Below, in pieces: positions 54,033 to 62,389 of a stretch of 64,000 bases of DNA. Positions within the stretch are counted from its first letter, which is position 1. Every line of letters starts with the position of its first letter. The notes under the pieces are model-generated. The model saw only the letters and a list, made by a program, of their open reading frames with translations, did not search any database and was not told where the DNA came from. Source of the DNA: an uncultured Bacilli bacterium. Its GTDB lineage: Bacteria; Bacillota_I; Bacilli_A; ML615J-28; CAG-313. Location of the stretch: contig CAKPBI010000002.1 of assembly GCA_934140285.1 (NCBI GenBank), forward strand, positions 1 through 64,000, written 5' to 3'. The translations under genes and the position numbers were made by a program.

Positions 54033-54085
54033 GTGCCATAATTTAAACGAATTACCTAAAAGTGTTCATTTTGCCATTATAATTC

Positions 54086-54114
54086 TTGCAAGAAAGGACA
54101 AAATATGATACAAT
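54086..54114 (+). promoter_or_regulatory. SigA promoter for the acyltransferase-lipid kinase cluster
   Basis: TTGCAA, 17-base spacer, TACAAT, 22 bases before the start at 54137. Confidence 0.7.
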
Positions 54115-54136
54115 ATGCCATAGTGAAGGTGAAGAT

Positions 54137-54955
54137 ATGGTAAAAAAAGTATTAATAGTTTTAAGCATAATAACAACAATTATTGTTTCTATTTTAATGC
54201 CAATTGCATCATGGCAACAAATATGGATACCAATTGTCCTCCTAATAGGATCATTTGTTGGTTATTTTATTTTATATATGCTATTCTTATTTATTGTTTC
54301 CCTTACAATAAACGACAAAAAAGAATATGAAAAACCAAATAAATTTTATCGATTTTTACTATTAATCACTATGCAAATGCTTTATGATATGGGTGGTGCG
54401 AAAGTAAAGGTTACAGGTATTGAAGAAGTTCCAACTGACAAACGATATATGTTGGTATTTAACCATCGTTCCAGATTTGACCCAATAATTCAAACTTATG
54501 TTTTAAGAAAGAATAATTTGGTTCATATATCTAAACCTTCAAATTTTAAGGCTCCCATTGCCGGCAAATTTATGAAGAGGTGTGGTTATTTATCTATTGA
54601 TAGAGAAAACTCTAAAAATGGCTTAAAAACAATCCTTAAAGCGATAGATTTAATAGAAAGTGGTACAGCCTCAGTTGGTGTAAGTCCTGAGGGTACAAGA
54701 AACTACCAAGATGGATTATTACCATTTAGAGCTGGTTGTTTTAAAATAGCCTTAAAAGCAAAATGTCCAATTGTAGTATGTACAATGCGAAATACCTTAG
54801 ACATTCATAAAAACTTTCCATTTAAAAAAACCAATGTAGAAATGCGAATAATAAAAGTAATACCATATGAAGAATTTAAAGATATGAATACACAAGAAAT
54901 TTCTGAAATGGTAAGAAAACTAATGTGTGAAGATTTAAATATTGTGGAGGAATAA
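54137..54955 (+). CDS. plsC: 1-acyl-sn-glycerol-3-phosphate acyltransferase (PlsC family)
   Basis: 272 residues. Two N-terminal hydrophobic segments (about 5-25 and 30-58) then the acyltransferase domain: NHRSRFD (HX4D catalytic pair), GYLSIDREN, SPEGTRN and PIVVCTMRN. Makes phosphatidic acid from lysophosphatidate. The ATG at 54137 follows AAGGTGAAG; the longer reading from 54086 starts on the promoter -35 itself and is rejected. First of three lipid genes. Confidence 0.9.
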   Translation: MVKKVLIVLSIITTIIVSILMPIASWQQIWIPIVLLIGSFVGYFILYMLFLFIVSLTINDKKEYEKPNKFYRFLLLITMQMLYDMGGAKVKVTGIEEVPTDKRYMLVFNHRSRFDPIIQTYVLRKNNLVHISKPSNFKAPIAGKFMKRCGYLSIDRENSKNGLKTILKAIDLIESGTASVGVSPEGTRNYQDGLLPFRAGCFKIALKAKCPIVVCTMRNTLDIHKNFPFKKTNVEMRIIKVIPYEEFKDMNTQEISEMVRKLMCEDLNIVEE

Positions 54956-54959
54956 GACA

Positions 54960-55808
54960 ATGAATTATATTTTATATAACCCAAAAGCAAACAATGGAAA
55001 TTCAAATAAAAGATTAGAGGAATTCATAAAGAAAAATCCAGAGGATCATGTAATTATAAATGTATTAGAGGATGTAAATTACTCTGAGTTATTTAAAGAA
55101 TTACAAGAGAATGATGAAATTACGATTGTTGGCGGTGATGGTACCCTAAATCATTTTATAAATGATACAAAGGATTTAAATATTAGTTGTAATATATATA
55201 TGCTTGCGGCTGGTACAGGTGAAGACTTCTTCAATGATATCGGTATGAAACCAGAAAGAGGTAGAGTTTTAATTAATCAATATTTAAAGAACTTACCAAT
55301 TGTAACTGTTAATGATAAAGATTATTTATTTATTAATGGTATTGGATATGGTATTGATGGATATTGTTGTGAAACTGCTGATAAACTAAAAGAAAAAACC
55401 ACCAAACCTATTAATTATACAAGTATTGCGATTAAAGGTCTATTATTCCATTATAAAGCTCCTAACGCAAAAATCACTGTTGATGGAGTAACAAAAACAT
55501 ATAAGCATGTATGGCTTGCACCAACAATGAAAGGTCGTTACTATGGTGGTGGTATGATGGTTGCTCCAAATCAAGATCGAAACGATCCTGAAGAAAAAGT
55601 CACAGTCGTTGTACTACATAAAGCAGGAAAATTAAAAACCTTAATGGTTTTCCCTTCAATATTTAAAGGGGAACACATAAAGCATACAAAGATGGTTGAT
55701 GTTATCTCAGGACATAATATCGAAGTAGAATTTGATCGTCCAACCGCTTTACAAATAGATGGTGAAACCTTTGTTGGTATAACTAAATATAGTGTACGAA
55801 CAAAATAG
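54960..55808 (+). CDS. Diacylglycerol kinase family lipid kinase
   Basis: 282 residues of the DagK/YegS fold: YNPKANNGNS at the N-terminus, the nucleotide loop GGDGTLNHFIND (about 58-69), AAGTGEDFF, and GIGYGIDGY in the second domain. It would recycle diacylglycerol to phosphatidic acid; other lipid substrates are possible. TGGAGG precedes the ATG at 54960, 4 bases after the plsC stop. It sits between two acyltransferase genes. Confidence 0.88.
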   Translation: MNYILYNPKANNGNSNKRLEEFIKKNPEDHVIINVLEDVNYSELFKELQENDEITIVGGDGTLNHFINDTKDLNISCNIYMLAAGTGEDFFNDIGMKPERGRVLINQYLKNLPIVTVNDKDYLFINGIGYGIDGYCCETADKLKEKTTKPINYTSIAIKGLLFHYKAPNAKITVDGVTKTYKHVWLAPTMKGRYYGGGMMVAPNQDRNDPEEKVTVVVLHKAGKLKTLMVFPSIFKGEHIKHTKMVDVISGHNIEVEFDRPTALQIDGETFVGITKYSVRTK

Positions 55809-55816
55809 GTGAAAGA

Positions 55817-56566
55817 ATGATAAGGTTTTATTTACTAATCATCTTAAATCTTCATTTATGTTTAAAGTTTTTAAAAGGCTTAAATAAAATATTAAAAAAT
55901 CCTGAAAATTATACTGATGAAATGAGATACCAATATTGTCGTGAAATTATTCATACAATAAACAAAAAAGGTAAAATTAATGTTGAAGGATTTGGTACTG
56001 GAAACCTCCCTCAAAATACTGGTTATGTCCTATACTCAAATCATCAAGGAAGATATGATGCAATAGGTGTTTTGGAAACTCATGAAGCTCCCTGCCGAGT
56101 AGTAATAAAAAAAAATCGTGGTAAAGCTCCTTTAATTAGACAATTTTTAGATGTTTTACAAGCCAAAAAACTAGAGGTCGGCAATTTAAAGGGAACTCTT
56201 CAATTATTTAAAGAAGTAGAACAAGAAATAATGGAAGGAAAAAAATACCTAATTTTTCCTGAAGGAATATATCACAAAAATAAAAACACCCTTCAAGAAT
56301 TTCACACTGGATGTATGAGATTTCTTCATAATGCTAAATGCCCAATTGTTCCGGTAGCTATATATGATACTTACAAAGTATTTAACGTAAATTCATTAAA
56401 GAAAGTTCATTGTGAAGTTCATTATCTTAGTCCAATCTACTATGAAGAATATGAAAATCTATCTAAAAATGAAATAGCTGAACTAATCAAATCTCGTATT
56501 CAGGAAAAAATAAATGAAAGAAATCTATATTATAAAGAATTAAAGAATAATAAGAAACGTAGATAA
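55817..56566 (+). CDS. Second PlsC-like acyltransferase
   Basis: 249 residues. One N-terminal hydrophobic segment, then an acyltransferase domain with NHQGRYD (HX4D) and FPEGIYHKNKNT in place of the usual FPEGTR, and CPIVPVAIYD. It is divergent from the first PlsC in the cluster, and the altered FPEG motif suggests a different acyl acceptor. AGGTG precedes the ATG; 8 bases from the lipid kinase. The end overlaps the left arm of a terminator. Confidence 0.83.
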   Translation: MIRFYLLIILNLHLCLKFLKGLNKILKNPENYTDEMRYQYCREIIHTINKKGKINVEGFGTGNLPQNTGYVLYSNHQGRYDAIGVLETHEAPCRVVIKKNRGKAPLIRQFLDVLQAKKLEVGNLKGTLQLFKEVEQEIMEGKKYLIFPEGIYHKNKNTLQEFHTGCMRFLHNAKCPIVPVAIYDTYKVFNVNSLKKVHCEVHYLSPIYYEEYENLSKNEIAELIKSRIQEKINERNLYYKELKNNKKRR

Positions 56567-56584
56567 GTTTACGTTTCTTTTTTC
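56552..56584 (+). terminator. Rho-independent terminator
   Basis: 10-bp perfect stem AAGAAACGTA / TACGTTTCTT with the acyltransferase stop codon in the loop, then T-run. Confidence 0.85.
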
Positions 56585-56618
56585 TTGTGATATAATAGAA
56601 TAAAGGAAGGAATAGATT

Positions 56619-57383
56619 ATGTTTATAGATACACATGTACATTTGAATCATGAAAACATCTATGAGAAAATAGATCAAGTTATTGGAGAAGCTAAAAACA
56701 ATAATGTCAAGAAATTTATTGTTGTGGGTTATGATCTTCAAACATCAATTAAAGCAATAGAAATAGCTGAAAAATATGAATGCTGCTTTGCGGCGATAGG
56801 ATTTCATCCGACAGAAATAGCCACATATACGGATGAAGAATATGAATGGTTAGATATTGCATCAAATAATCCTAAGGTTGTTGCTATCGGAGAAGTAGGC
56901 TTTGATTTTCATTGGGATACAACAACCAAAGAAGAACAAACAACTGCATTTATTAGACAAATCAATATTGCTAAAAAACATAATCTACCACTAATTATTC
57001 ATAGTAGAGATGCCATCCAACTTACTTTTGATACTCTAAAACAAAATAAAGCAGACGAAGTAGGTGGTGTAATGCATTCATATAGTGGTAGTTTAGAAAT
57101 GGCAAAAGAATTTGTTAAATTAAACTTTATGATTGGCATATCTGGACCAGTAACCTTTAAAAATGGAAAGGTTATGAAAGAAGTAGTTGCTGGTATTGAT
57201 CTAAAATATTTATTATCAGAGACGGATAGTCCTTATTTAACTCCTCATCCATATCGTGGTACTGAGAATAGTCCTAAGTATATTCCACTTATTGTTGAAG
57301 AAATAGCGAAAATAAAAAATGTCTCAATAAATGATGTTGAAACACAAATTGAAAAAAATGTAAATAAATTATTTGGGGTGTAA
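56619..57383 (+). CDS. tatD: TatD family metal-dependent hydrolase
   Basis: 254 residues, TIM-barrel DNase. THVHL (metal His pair, residues 5-7), GEVGFDFHW, HSRDA, HSYSG and SETDSPYLTPHPYRG are complete. In many Firmicutes it is next to rnmV and rsmA; here it is followed 2 bases later by a protease lipoprotein gene. Confidence 0.93.
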   Translation: MFIDTHVHLNHENIYEKIDQVIGEAKNNNVKKFIVVGYDLQTSIKAIEIAEKYECCFAAIGFHPTEIATYTDEEYEWLDIASNNPKVVAIGEVGFDFHWDTTTKEEQTTAFIRQINIAKKHNLPLIIHSRDAIQLTFDTLKQNKADEVGGVMHSYSGSLEMAKEFVKLNFMIGISGPVTFKNGKVMKEVVAGIDLKYLLSETDSPYLTPHPYRGTENSPKYIPLIVEEIAKIKNVSINDVETQIEKNVNKLFGV

Positions 57384-57385
57384 TT

Positions 57386-58156
57386 ATGAAAAAAATAAGT
57401 AAAATTATTGTAACAATAATGTTAATGTTACTAATTAGTTCTTGTGCAAGACAAACTGTAAATACTAATGAAATTATAACTAAGAGAATAGACTATGTAG
57501 AAAACATAACTATAAATGATCTAGAAGATGCATTAGTTCTTGCTTGTGAAAAGGCTGAAGCATCTGTTGTTGGAGTTGAAGCAAGTGGTGTTCTAACAAA
57601 CGGGTTTGGTAGTGGTGTAATAATAAATTATGAAAAAGAGATAGATACGTATAAATACACTGTACTTACAAACTATCATGTAGTTAGTTATAAAAATACA
57701 TTGTTAAATAATGTTAAAATTTATCTTGGAAAATATAAAGAAACTTGTTCTGCTAAAGTATTAGATTATAATAAAGAATTAGATGTTGCATTTGTATCCT
57801 TTGAATCATCACGTTTACTTACTACAACTAAAGTTGGTGATAGTACAAACTTTAAAAAAGGAAGATTTGCGATTGCGGTTGGAAGTCCATATGATTTAGT
57901 AACTTATTATGATTCAGTTTCAATTGGCAATGTTTCTTCGCCTAATAGATTAGTAGAAGATGAAAATGGTAATAATAATTACTATATTCAACATACTGCT
58001 GCTATCAATTCAGGTAACTCAGGTGGTGGATTATTTGATATTCATGGTAATCTAATGGGAATTAATACGTGGAAATATGCAGAGACGGATATTGAAGGAA
58101 TGGGCTTTGCAATTCCAATTCATATTATTACTCAAAAATATTCAAAATACTTTTAA
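57386..58156 (+). CDS. Trypsin-like serine protease lipoprotein
   Basis: 256 residues. Lipobox ISSC (Cys 20) then an S1C (HtrA-like) protease domain with the catalytic triad visible as TNYHVV, ELDVAFV and NSGNSGGGLF. No PDZ domain follows, so it is the protease part only. It would act outside the membrane, perhaps in quality control. TTGGGGTG near the tatD stop can act as RBS. Confidence 0.88.
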   Translation: MKKISKIIVTIMLMLLISSCARQTVNTNEIITKRIDYVENITINDLEDALVLACEKAEASVVGVEASGVLTNGFGSGVIINYEKEIDTYKYTVLTNYHVVSYKNTLLNNVKIYLGKYKETCSAKVLDYNKELDVAFVSFESSRLLTTTKVGDSTNFKKGRFAIAVGSPYDLVTYYDSVSIGNVSSPNRLVEDENGNNNYYIQHTAAINSGNSGGGLFDIHGNLMGINTWKYAETDIEGMGFAIPIHIITQKYSKYF

Positions 58157-58189
58157 AAAAATGTTATAGATAACTCTATAACATTTTTT
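58156..58189. terminator. Bidirectional terminator
   Basis: 15-bp perfect stem AAAAAATGTTATAGA / TCTATAACATTTTTT with TAAC loop, between convergent genes. Confidence 0.9.
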
Positions 58190-58191
58190 AT

Positions 58192-58842
58192 TTACCATAT
58201 AAAATTTGATTTAATCTTTTCTCCATTATCAATTAAGATATCCTCACCAGTCATACTCTTATTAATAACAGTTATAAAATAAACCCATTCAGCTATTTCT
58301 TCAACATCTGCCCACTTATGTAGCAATGCTTCATTTAAGACGGCGTTCCATAATTTTTCATCTTTCATAATGTGATCATTAATATCTGTCTTTACACCAC
58401 CTGGAGATATTGAATTTACTGTTGCACCATATTTAGCAAGCCTTAAAGCAACATTTTTGGTATATGCAAGGACTCCTCCTTTTGATGCGGCATACTCAGG
58501 AAACTCAGCTCCAGTAGATGCACTCGATGAGGCTATGTTACAAACTGATTTAATTCTATCATTAAAAGCATATTTTTCTGTTACCTTAATAGTTCCGATA
58601 AGATTAACTGCGATGTCTTTTTCTGTCATTGATTGTATTCCAGCATTATTAATCAAAATTTCAACATCATTAATATCAGGTAGTGTACCACCACTTACAT
58701 CAAGTATATAATGTTGATAGTTTTTGTCTTCGATGGTTGAGTTAAGAATATCAAAACCTATAACATTATGACCCATTGATAAGAATTTTACAGCAATTGC
58801 CCTTCCAATTCCTTTTGATGTTCCTGTAATTAATACTTTCAT
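58192..58842 (-). CDS. Short-chain dehydrogenase/reductase
   Basis: 216 residues. NAD(P)-binding TGTSKGIGRA (residues 7-16), NNAG (about 65-68), catalytic Ser in ASSSAS and YAASK (Tyr/Lys pair), then SPGGVKT. The Asp at the end of strand 2 (GFDILN) favours NAD(H). Substrate unknown. It overlaps the queuosine-precursor transporter by 4 bases (ATGA), so it lies in the preQ1-controlled operon, but no SDR is known to me in queuosine synthesis. Confidence 0.88.
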   Translation of the reverse strand: MKVLITGTSKGIGRAIAVKFLSMGHNVIGFDILNSTIEDKNYQHYILDVSGGTLPDINDVEILINNAGIQSMTEKDIAVNLIGTIKVTEKYAFNDRIKSVCNIASSSASTGAEFPEYAASKGGVLAYTKNVALRLAKYGATVNSISPGGVKTDINDHIMKDEKLWNAVLNEALLHKWADVEEIAEWVYFITVINKSMTGEDILIDNGEKIKSNFIW

Positions 58843-59588
58843 ATAATCACTCCTTTACTTTTTAAAAAATCAAAATATTCCAGTCCAACATTTTCTTCTC
58901 TCCATTTATTTGAAATTTTATATCCAATAGGTGAAAAGATGACTTCCATTAATAGTTCCAAGAAAGCTCCAACTATGGCGGATCCAATGCATTGAAGAAG
59001 AGTGTAACTAAATCCCCAATACTTAGGTGCAAATATCATAAAGACAATAGATGCGAATAAAAAGTTATCAACAAATTGTCCAATAAATGTTGAAACAAAA
59101 CTTCTAGTTGCATATGCTAGTTTTCCATCAGGGCTTTTCTTAAATAGTTTACCTATTGTCCAGTTTAAAAAGTTATTAATTATCCCTGAAGCAAGAAATG
59201 CAATGGAGCTACCTAAAAGTACAAACCAGGTACAACTAAACACACTATTAAATGCTTGAAATTGATCTCCTTGTTGAAAATCTTGTCCAATCTCGATTTG
59301 AAGAGCGGCAATTAAAGCAAATAGTCCAACAAACAAAAGATTAAGTATAAGAGCTAAAATGTTAAGTTTAGTTGCAGCCTTAGGTCCAAAATGTTTAGTT
59401 ACAATATCCATGCATAAGAATGGAATCCAACTAAGAAGAAACCCACCGTCAATAGCCACATATTTAGAATTTAATATAACCTTATTTGCCATTAAATTCA
59501 TTATAATAACAGAAAGGCAAAATAATGTAGTTAGTAACCCAGGAATGTTTCGTAATAAAATCTTGTAATCTTTAAATACTTTTTTCAT
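58839..59588 (-). CDS. Queuosine precursor transporter (YhhQ/VUT family)
   Basis: 249 residues, about six membrane segments. Family features: DIVTKHFGPKAA (the D-x-x-E/T-x-F/YG motif) after the second segment and RSFVSTFIGQFVDNFLF in the middle. Imports preQ0/preQ1 or queuine. ATG 59588 is chosen: the longer open frame runs back through the riboswitch and tRNA. The preQ1-I riboswitch directly upstream confirms the assignment, and Tgt at 11153 would use the product. Confidence 0.92.
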   Translation of the reverse strand: MKKVFKDYKILLRNIPGLLTTLFCLSVIIMNLMANKVILNSKYVAIDGGFLLSWIPFLCMDIVTKHFGPKAATKLNILALILNLLFVGLFALIAALQIEIGQDFQQGDQFQAFNSVFSCTWFVLLGSSIAFLASGIINNFLNWTIGKLFKKSPDGKLAYATRSFVSTFIGQFVDNFLFASIVFMIFAPKYWGFSYTLLQCIGSAIVGAFLELLMEVIFSPIGYKISNKWREENVGLEYFDFLKSKGVII

Positions 59589-59625
59589 AATTATATCCTC
59601 ATATATATAAGATATAAAACAGTCG

Positions 59626-59704
59626 TAAAAAAAGAGGGCGTAGTAACCCTCTAGTAAATCAATTTTCCTAGTTTTGTTTAGAGACAGGATGGTTACGAAC
59701 TGTC
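59626..59704 (-). promoter_or_regulatory. preQ1-I riboswitch with terminator
   Basis: Aptamer at 59704 down to 59667: P1 GACAG / CTGTC around a loop with GTAACC, then the A-rich tail AAACAAAACTAGG whose GG can pair with the loop CC. This matches the Thermoanaerobacter tengcongensis type (GUAACC ... AACAAAACAAGG). The expression platform is a terminator: AGAGGG / CCCTCT at 59652-59633 followed by seven U. The tail CTAG can pair with CTAG just before the terminator stem, so ligand binding should favour termination. Confidence 0.9.
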
Positions 59705-59727
59705 TTAATATTCTTATGTTAAATTTA

Positions 59728-59814
59728 TGGTGCCGGTGGTCGGACTCGAACCGACACACCCTCATCAGGTACTGGATTTTGAGTCCAGCGCGTCTACCAT
59801 TTCACCACACCGGC
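59728..59814 (-). tRNA. tRNA-Leu (CAA)
   Basis: 87 bases with encoded CCA. Acceptor GCCGGTG / CACCGGC, D-arm TGGTGAAATGGTAGACGC, anticodon stem CTGGA / TCCAG with loop CTCAAAA (anticodon CAA, reads UUG), long variable arm, and T-arm GTCGGTTCGAGTCCGAC. A class II tRNA, as expected for Leu. Confidence 0.96.
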
Positions 59815-59826
59815 CTTACCTTAATT

Positions 59827-59855
59827 ATTATACACTAAAATGTATTTTTAATCAA
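59827..59855 (-). promoter_or_regulatory. SigA promoter for tRNA-Leu and the preQ1 operon
   Basis: On the minus strand TTGATT, 17-base spacer, TATAAT, 12 bases before the tRNA 5' end. Only 23 bases lie between the tRNA and the riboswitch, so this is the only visible promoter for both. Confidence 0.78.
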
Positions 59856-59878
59856 GCATAAGGCTATTAAGGGATATT

Positions 59879-61846
59879 TTAAAATGGAATATTATCGGTA
59901 TATAAAATTTTAATATACCATGGAATATTTGACTTTTTAAAATAAATAGGTTTGTAATATTCATTAAATGTTGGATAAAAACCAGTCATTGGATTAAGTT
60001 CAATGCTTATAATGTTTTCTGGGGTATTATACCATGTACCTTGGTTATTTTTATATCCTTCAACAATGTCAGCCCAAACATACTTTCCAAATCTTAAATC
60101 GCTAGTTTTTGTAACTGCTCTATTGTCATCATATCCTGTCCAAACACAGGCAACAATATCTTGATTATATCCAACCATCCAGTTATCAGTATCTGTTGAG
60201 CCACTCTTTCCCGCATATTTATGAGATAATAAACTTGCGACAGCTGCTCCTGTTGGTCTAATATTGTATGTAATGTTATTATCAAAAATTGATGTCATTG
60301 TCTCATTCAATAAATAGCAATCTCCTTCATCCGCAATTATTTTGGATTTTTTATTTGCTTGATATAAGACATCGCCATCAAAAGTTTCAATTTTAGAAAT
60401 TATAGTAGGAGTAACTTTAGTTCCTAAATTAGCGATTGTCGCATATCCTTCGGTTAGCTCTTTTACGGATACTTCTTTAGTACCAAGAGCAAGAGATGGA
60501 AGATCAGTTGGAATGTTGCCGTTAAATCCAAAACGTTTTAATGTATCGGCTAAAACATTAGGCCCCAAAAATAGATGGGTTTTCATCGCATATATATTAT
60601 CACTAGTTGCAATTGCATATAACATAGAAATATCTTTATCAGCATAGATACTTCTGAAATTAGTGGGAGCATATTTATTACCATGATAATAAAACGTAGT
60701 TGCTTCACTTTTAAACGTAGTTGCGGGGGTAAATCCATTTTCCAAAGCACTTAGATATAAGAATGGCTTAATAGTTGAACCTGGTTGTCTAATGCTACTA
60801 ATAGCCCGGTTGTAAGAACTCTTCTCATAGTCTTTTCCTCCAATTGCAGCGAGAACATCTCCATTTTTAGGATTCATTACATAGCATGCTATTTCAATAT
60901 CAGAGTTGGGAATACGATTATTAATACTCTTAATAATACTTTGATATAAATCAATATCAAGAGTAGTATAAATTTTTAATCCTTTATAAGCAACTCTTAA
61001 GATATCGGGATAATTGTTTAATTCATCAATAACCATATCTTGAAAAAAAGGTGCATTCTTAGACTCTAAATTAGGGTTTAATCCAATAAGTTTTGGTGTT
61101 TCACCTAAAGCCTTATCATATTCTTCTTTAGTGATAACTTCATCTTTTAACATTTCATCAAGAATTAAGGCTGTACGTTCTTCATTATTTTTAGGATTTT
61201 TAATTGGTGAATATATAGTAGGTCCTTTAGGAATGGCTGCTAAAATACAACTTTCTTTGAGAGTTAATTCACCAGCGTGTTTGTTAAAATAAAAAATGCT
61301 AGCATCTTCAATCCCATAAATCCCATGATCAAAGTAGATAGCATTTAAGTATCCTTCTAGAATTTCATCTTTTGTGTAGATGCTTTCAAATTTAATCGCA
61401 ATCATCGCTTCATTAATTTTTCTTCTCCATGTTTGTTCACTATTTAAAAATAATGTTTTGACGTATTGCTGAGTAATAGTCGATCCACCTTCCGATATTC
61501 CATTACTCTTTAGGTTAGCTACTAATGCTCCGCCAATTCTAATAATATCTAGTCCATGATGTTTGTAAAATCTTTTATCTTCAATTGAAATAAATGCTTT
61601 TTTAACATATGAAGATATATTATCTAGTTTTACGTAGGATTGTTTTTTATTATTACTATAACTTAAATATTTAACTCCACTACTATCGTATAATTCAATA
61701 TTTGTTATTTGAGGCATTGTATACTTAATGTTATAAGTTATAATACAAAATGTTAGTACTATACCTAAAAAAATGAAAGTTGCAGACCCAATGGTCCATC
61801 GTAAAATTCTATCAATAATTTTTCTTTTTCTTTTTTTGTCACTCAT
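59879..61846 (-). CDS. Class A penicillin-binding protein (PBP1a type)
   Basis: Bifunctional wall synthase, 655 residues. Basic cytoplasmic start, one membrane anchor (about 14-37), GT51 glycosyltransferase with EDKRFYKHHG (catalytic Glu) and GGSTITQQYVK, then the transpeptidase with PGSTIKP (SxxK Ser), SDN (SxN) and KSGST (KTG-type) motifs. C-terminus short. The start at 61846 has AGAGGT 6 bases upstream. Follows the 61893-62204 gene on the same strand. Confidence 0.94.
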   Translation of the reverse strand: MSDKKRKRKIIDRILRWTIGSATFIFLGIVLTFCIITYNIKYTMPQITNIELYDSSGVKYLSYSNNKKQSYVKLDNISSYVKKAFISIEDKRFYKHHGLDIIRIGGALVANLKSNGISEGGSTITQQYVKTLFLNSEQTWRRKINEAMIAIKFESIYTKDEILEGYLNAIYFDHGIYGIEDASIFYFNKHAGELTLKESCILAAIPKGPTIYSPIKNPKNNEERTALILDEMLKDEVITKEEYDKALGETPKLIGLNPNLESKNAPFFQDMVIDELNNYPDILRVAYKGLKIYTTLDIDLYQSIIKSINNRIPNSDIEIACYVMNPKNGDVLAAIGGKDYEKSSYNRAISSIRQPGSTIKPFLYLSALENGFTPATTFKSEATTFYYHGNKYAPTNFRSIYADKDISMLYAIATSDNIYAMKTHLFLGPNVLADTLKRFGFNGNIPTDLPSLALGTKEVSVKELTEGYATIANLGTKVTPTIISKIETFDGDVLYQANKKSKIIADEGDCYLLNETMTSIFDNNITYNIRPTGAAVASLLSHKYAGKSGSTDTDNWMVGYNQDIVACVWTGYDDNRAVTKTSDLRFGKYVWADIVEGYKNNQGTWYNTPENIISIELNPMTGFYPTFNEYYKPIYFKKSNIPWYIKILYTDNIPF

Positions 61847-61892
61847 ATTAATACCTCTATTCATCTAATATGATTAACAAAAAATCCTTTAT

Positions 61893-62204
61893 TTATTCAT
61901 TTTCATTTATATTTTGAAGTGCTTCATCGATTAAATTATCACTTGTAAAATAAATATTTTCATAGGTAGTTTGAAAAAAGAAATTAGTTACTGGAAGTCC
62001 TCCCTCATGTAAAATGTTTGTTTCTCTAAAATTTAATATTAGATCGGTATTTGTAAAAATTAAATAGTCAAAGATATATGTTGTCTCGCCATCTTTTAGA
62101 TGAGCATCATCAAGTAAAAATATAGGATGATTAATTGTTAAACATAAAGAATTATTAATTTGACTATTTTTTGAAACAATTATTATTTGTTTTGTTATTT
62201 CCAT
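61893..62204 (-). CDS. Hypothetical protein upstream of the PBP gene
   Basis: 103 residues from ATG 62204 (GGGTG 6-7 bases upstream; a GTG at 62213 overlaps that site). No signal peptide or cysteines pattern; alternating hydrophobic stretches suggest a small beta-rich cytoplasmic protein, ending in an acidic tail. I do not recognise a family. It shares strand and likely transcript with the class A PBP gene, 46 bases downstream. Confidence 0.55.
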   Translation of the reverse strand: MEITKQIIIVSKNSQINNSLCLTINHPIFLLDDAHLKDGETTYIFDYLIFTNTDLILNFRETNILHEGGLPVTNFFFQTTYENIYFTSDNLIDEALQNINENE

Positions 62205-62322
62205 ATATATCACCCATCTATATTATAACATCTATAACTAAAAGAAAAAAACTAATAGCATTATAATTTAAAAATTAAATTCAGCCAAAGTTTTACCAAT
62301 AATAAAAAATTATTTAATTATA

Positions 62323-62351
62323 TTGCAAAAAAAGCATAATTATGCTATAAT
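62323..62351 (+). promoter_or_regulatory. SigA promoter with a palindrome in the spacer
   Basis: TTGCAA, 17-base spacer, TATAAT. The perfect palindrome AGCATAATTATGCT (62333-62346) fills the spacer up to the -10, a typical repressor position. Confidence 0.68.
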
Positions 62352-62389
62352 AAAAAATACTAAAGAAATAGAATGTGAAGTGATAAACA

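Noticed and set aside
58839..59765. Long 308-codon version of the transporter gene
   Set aside because: Its first 59 codons cover the tRNA 3' half and the riboswitch; the true start is 59588.
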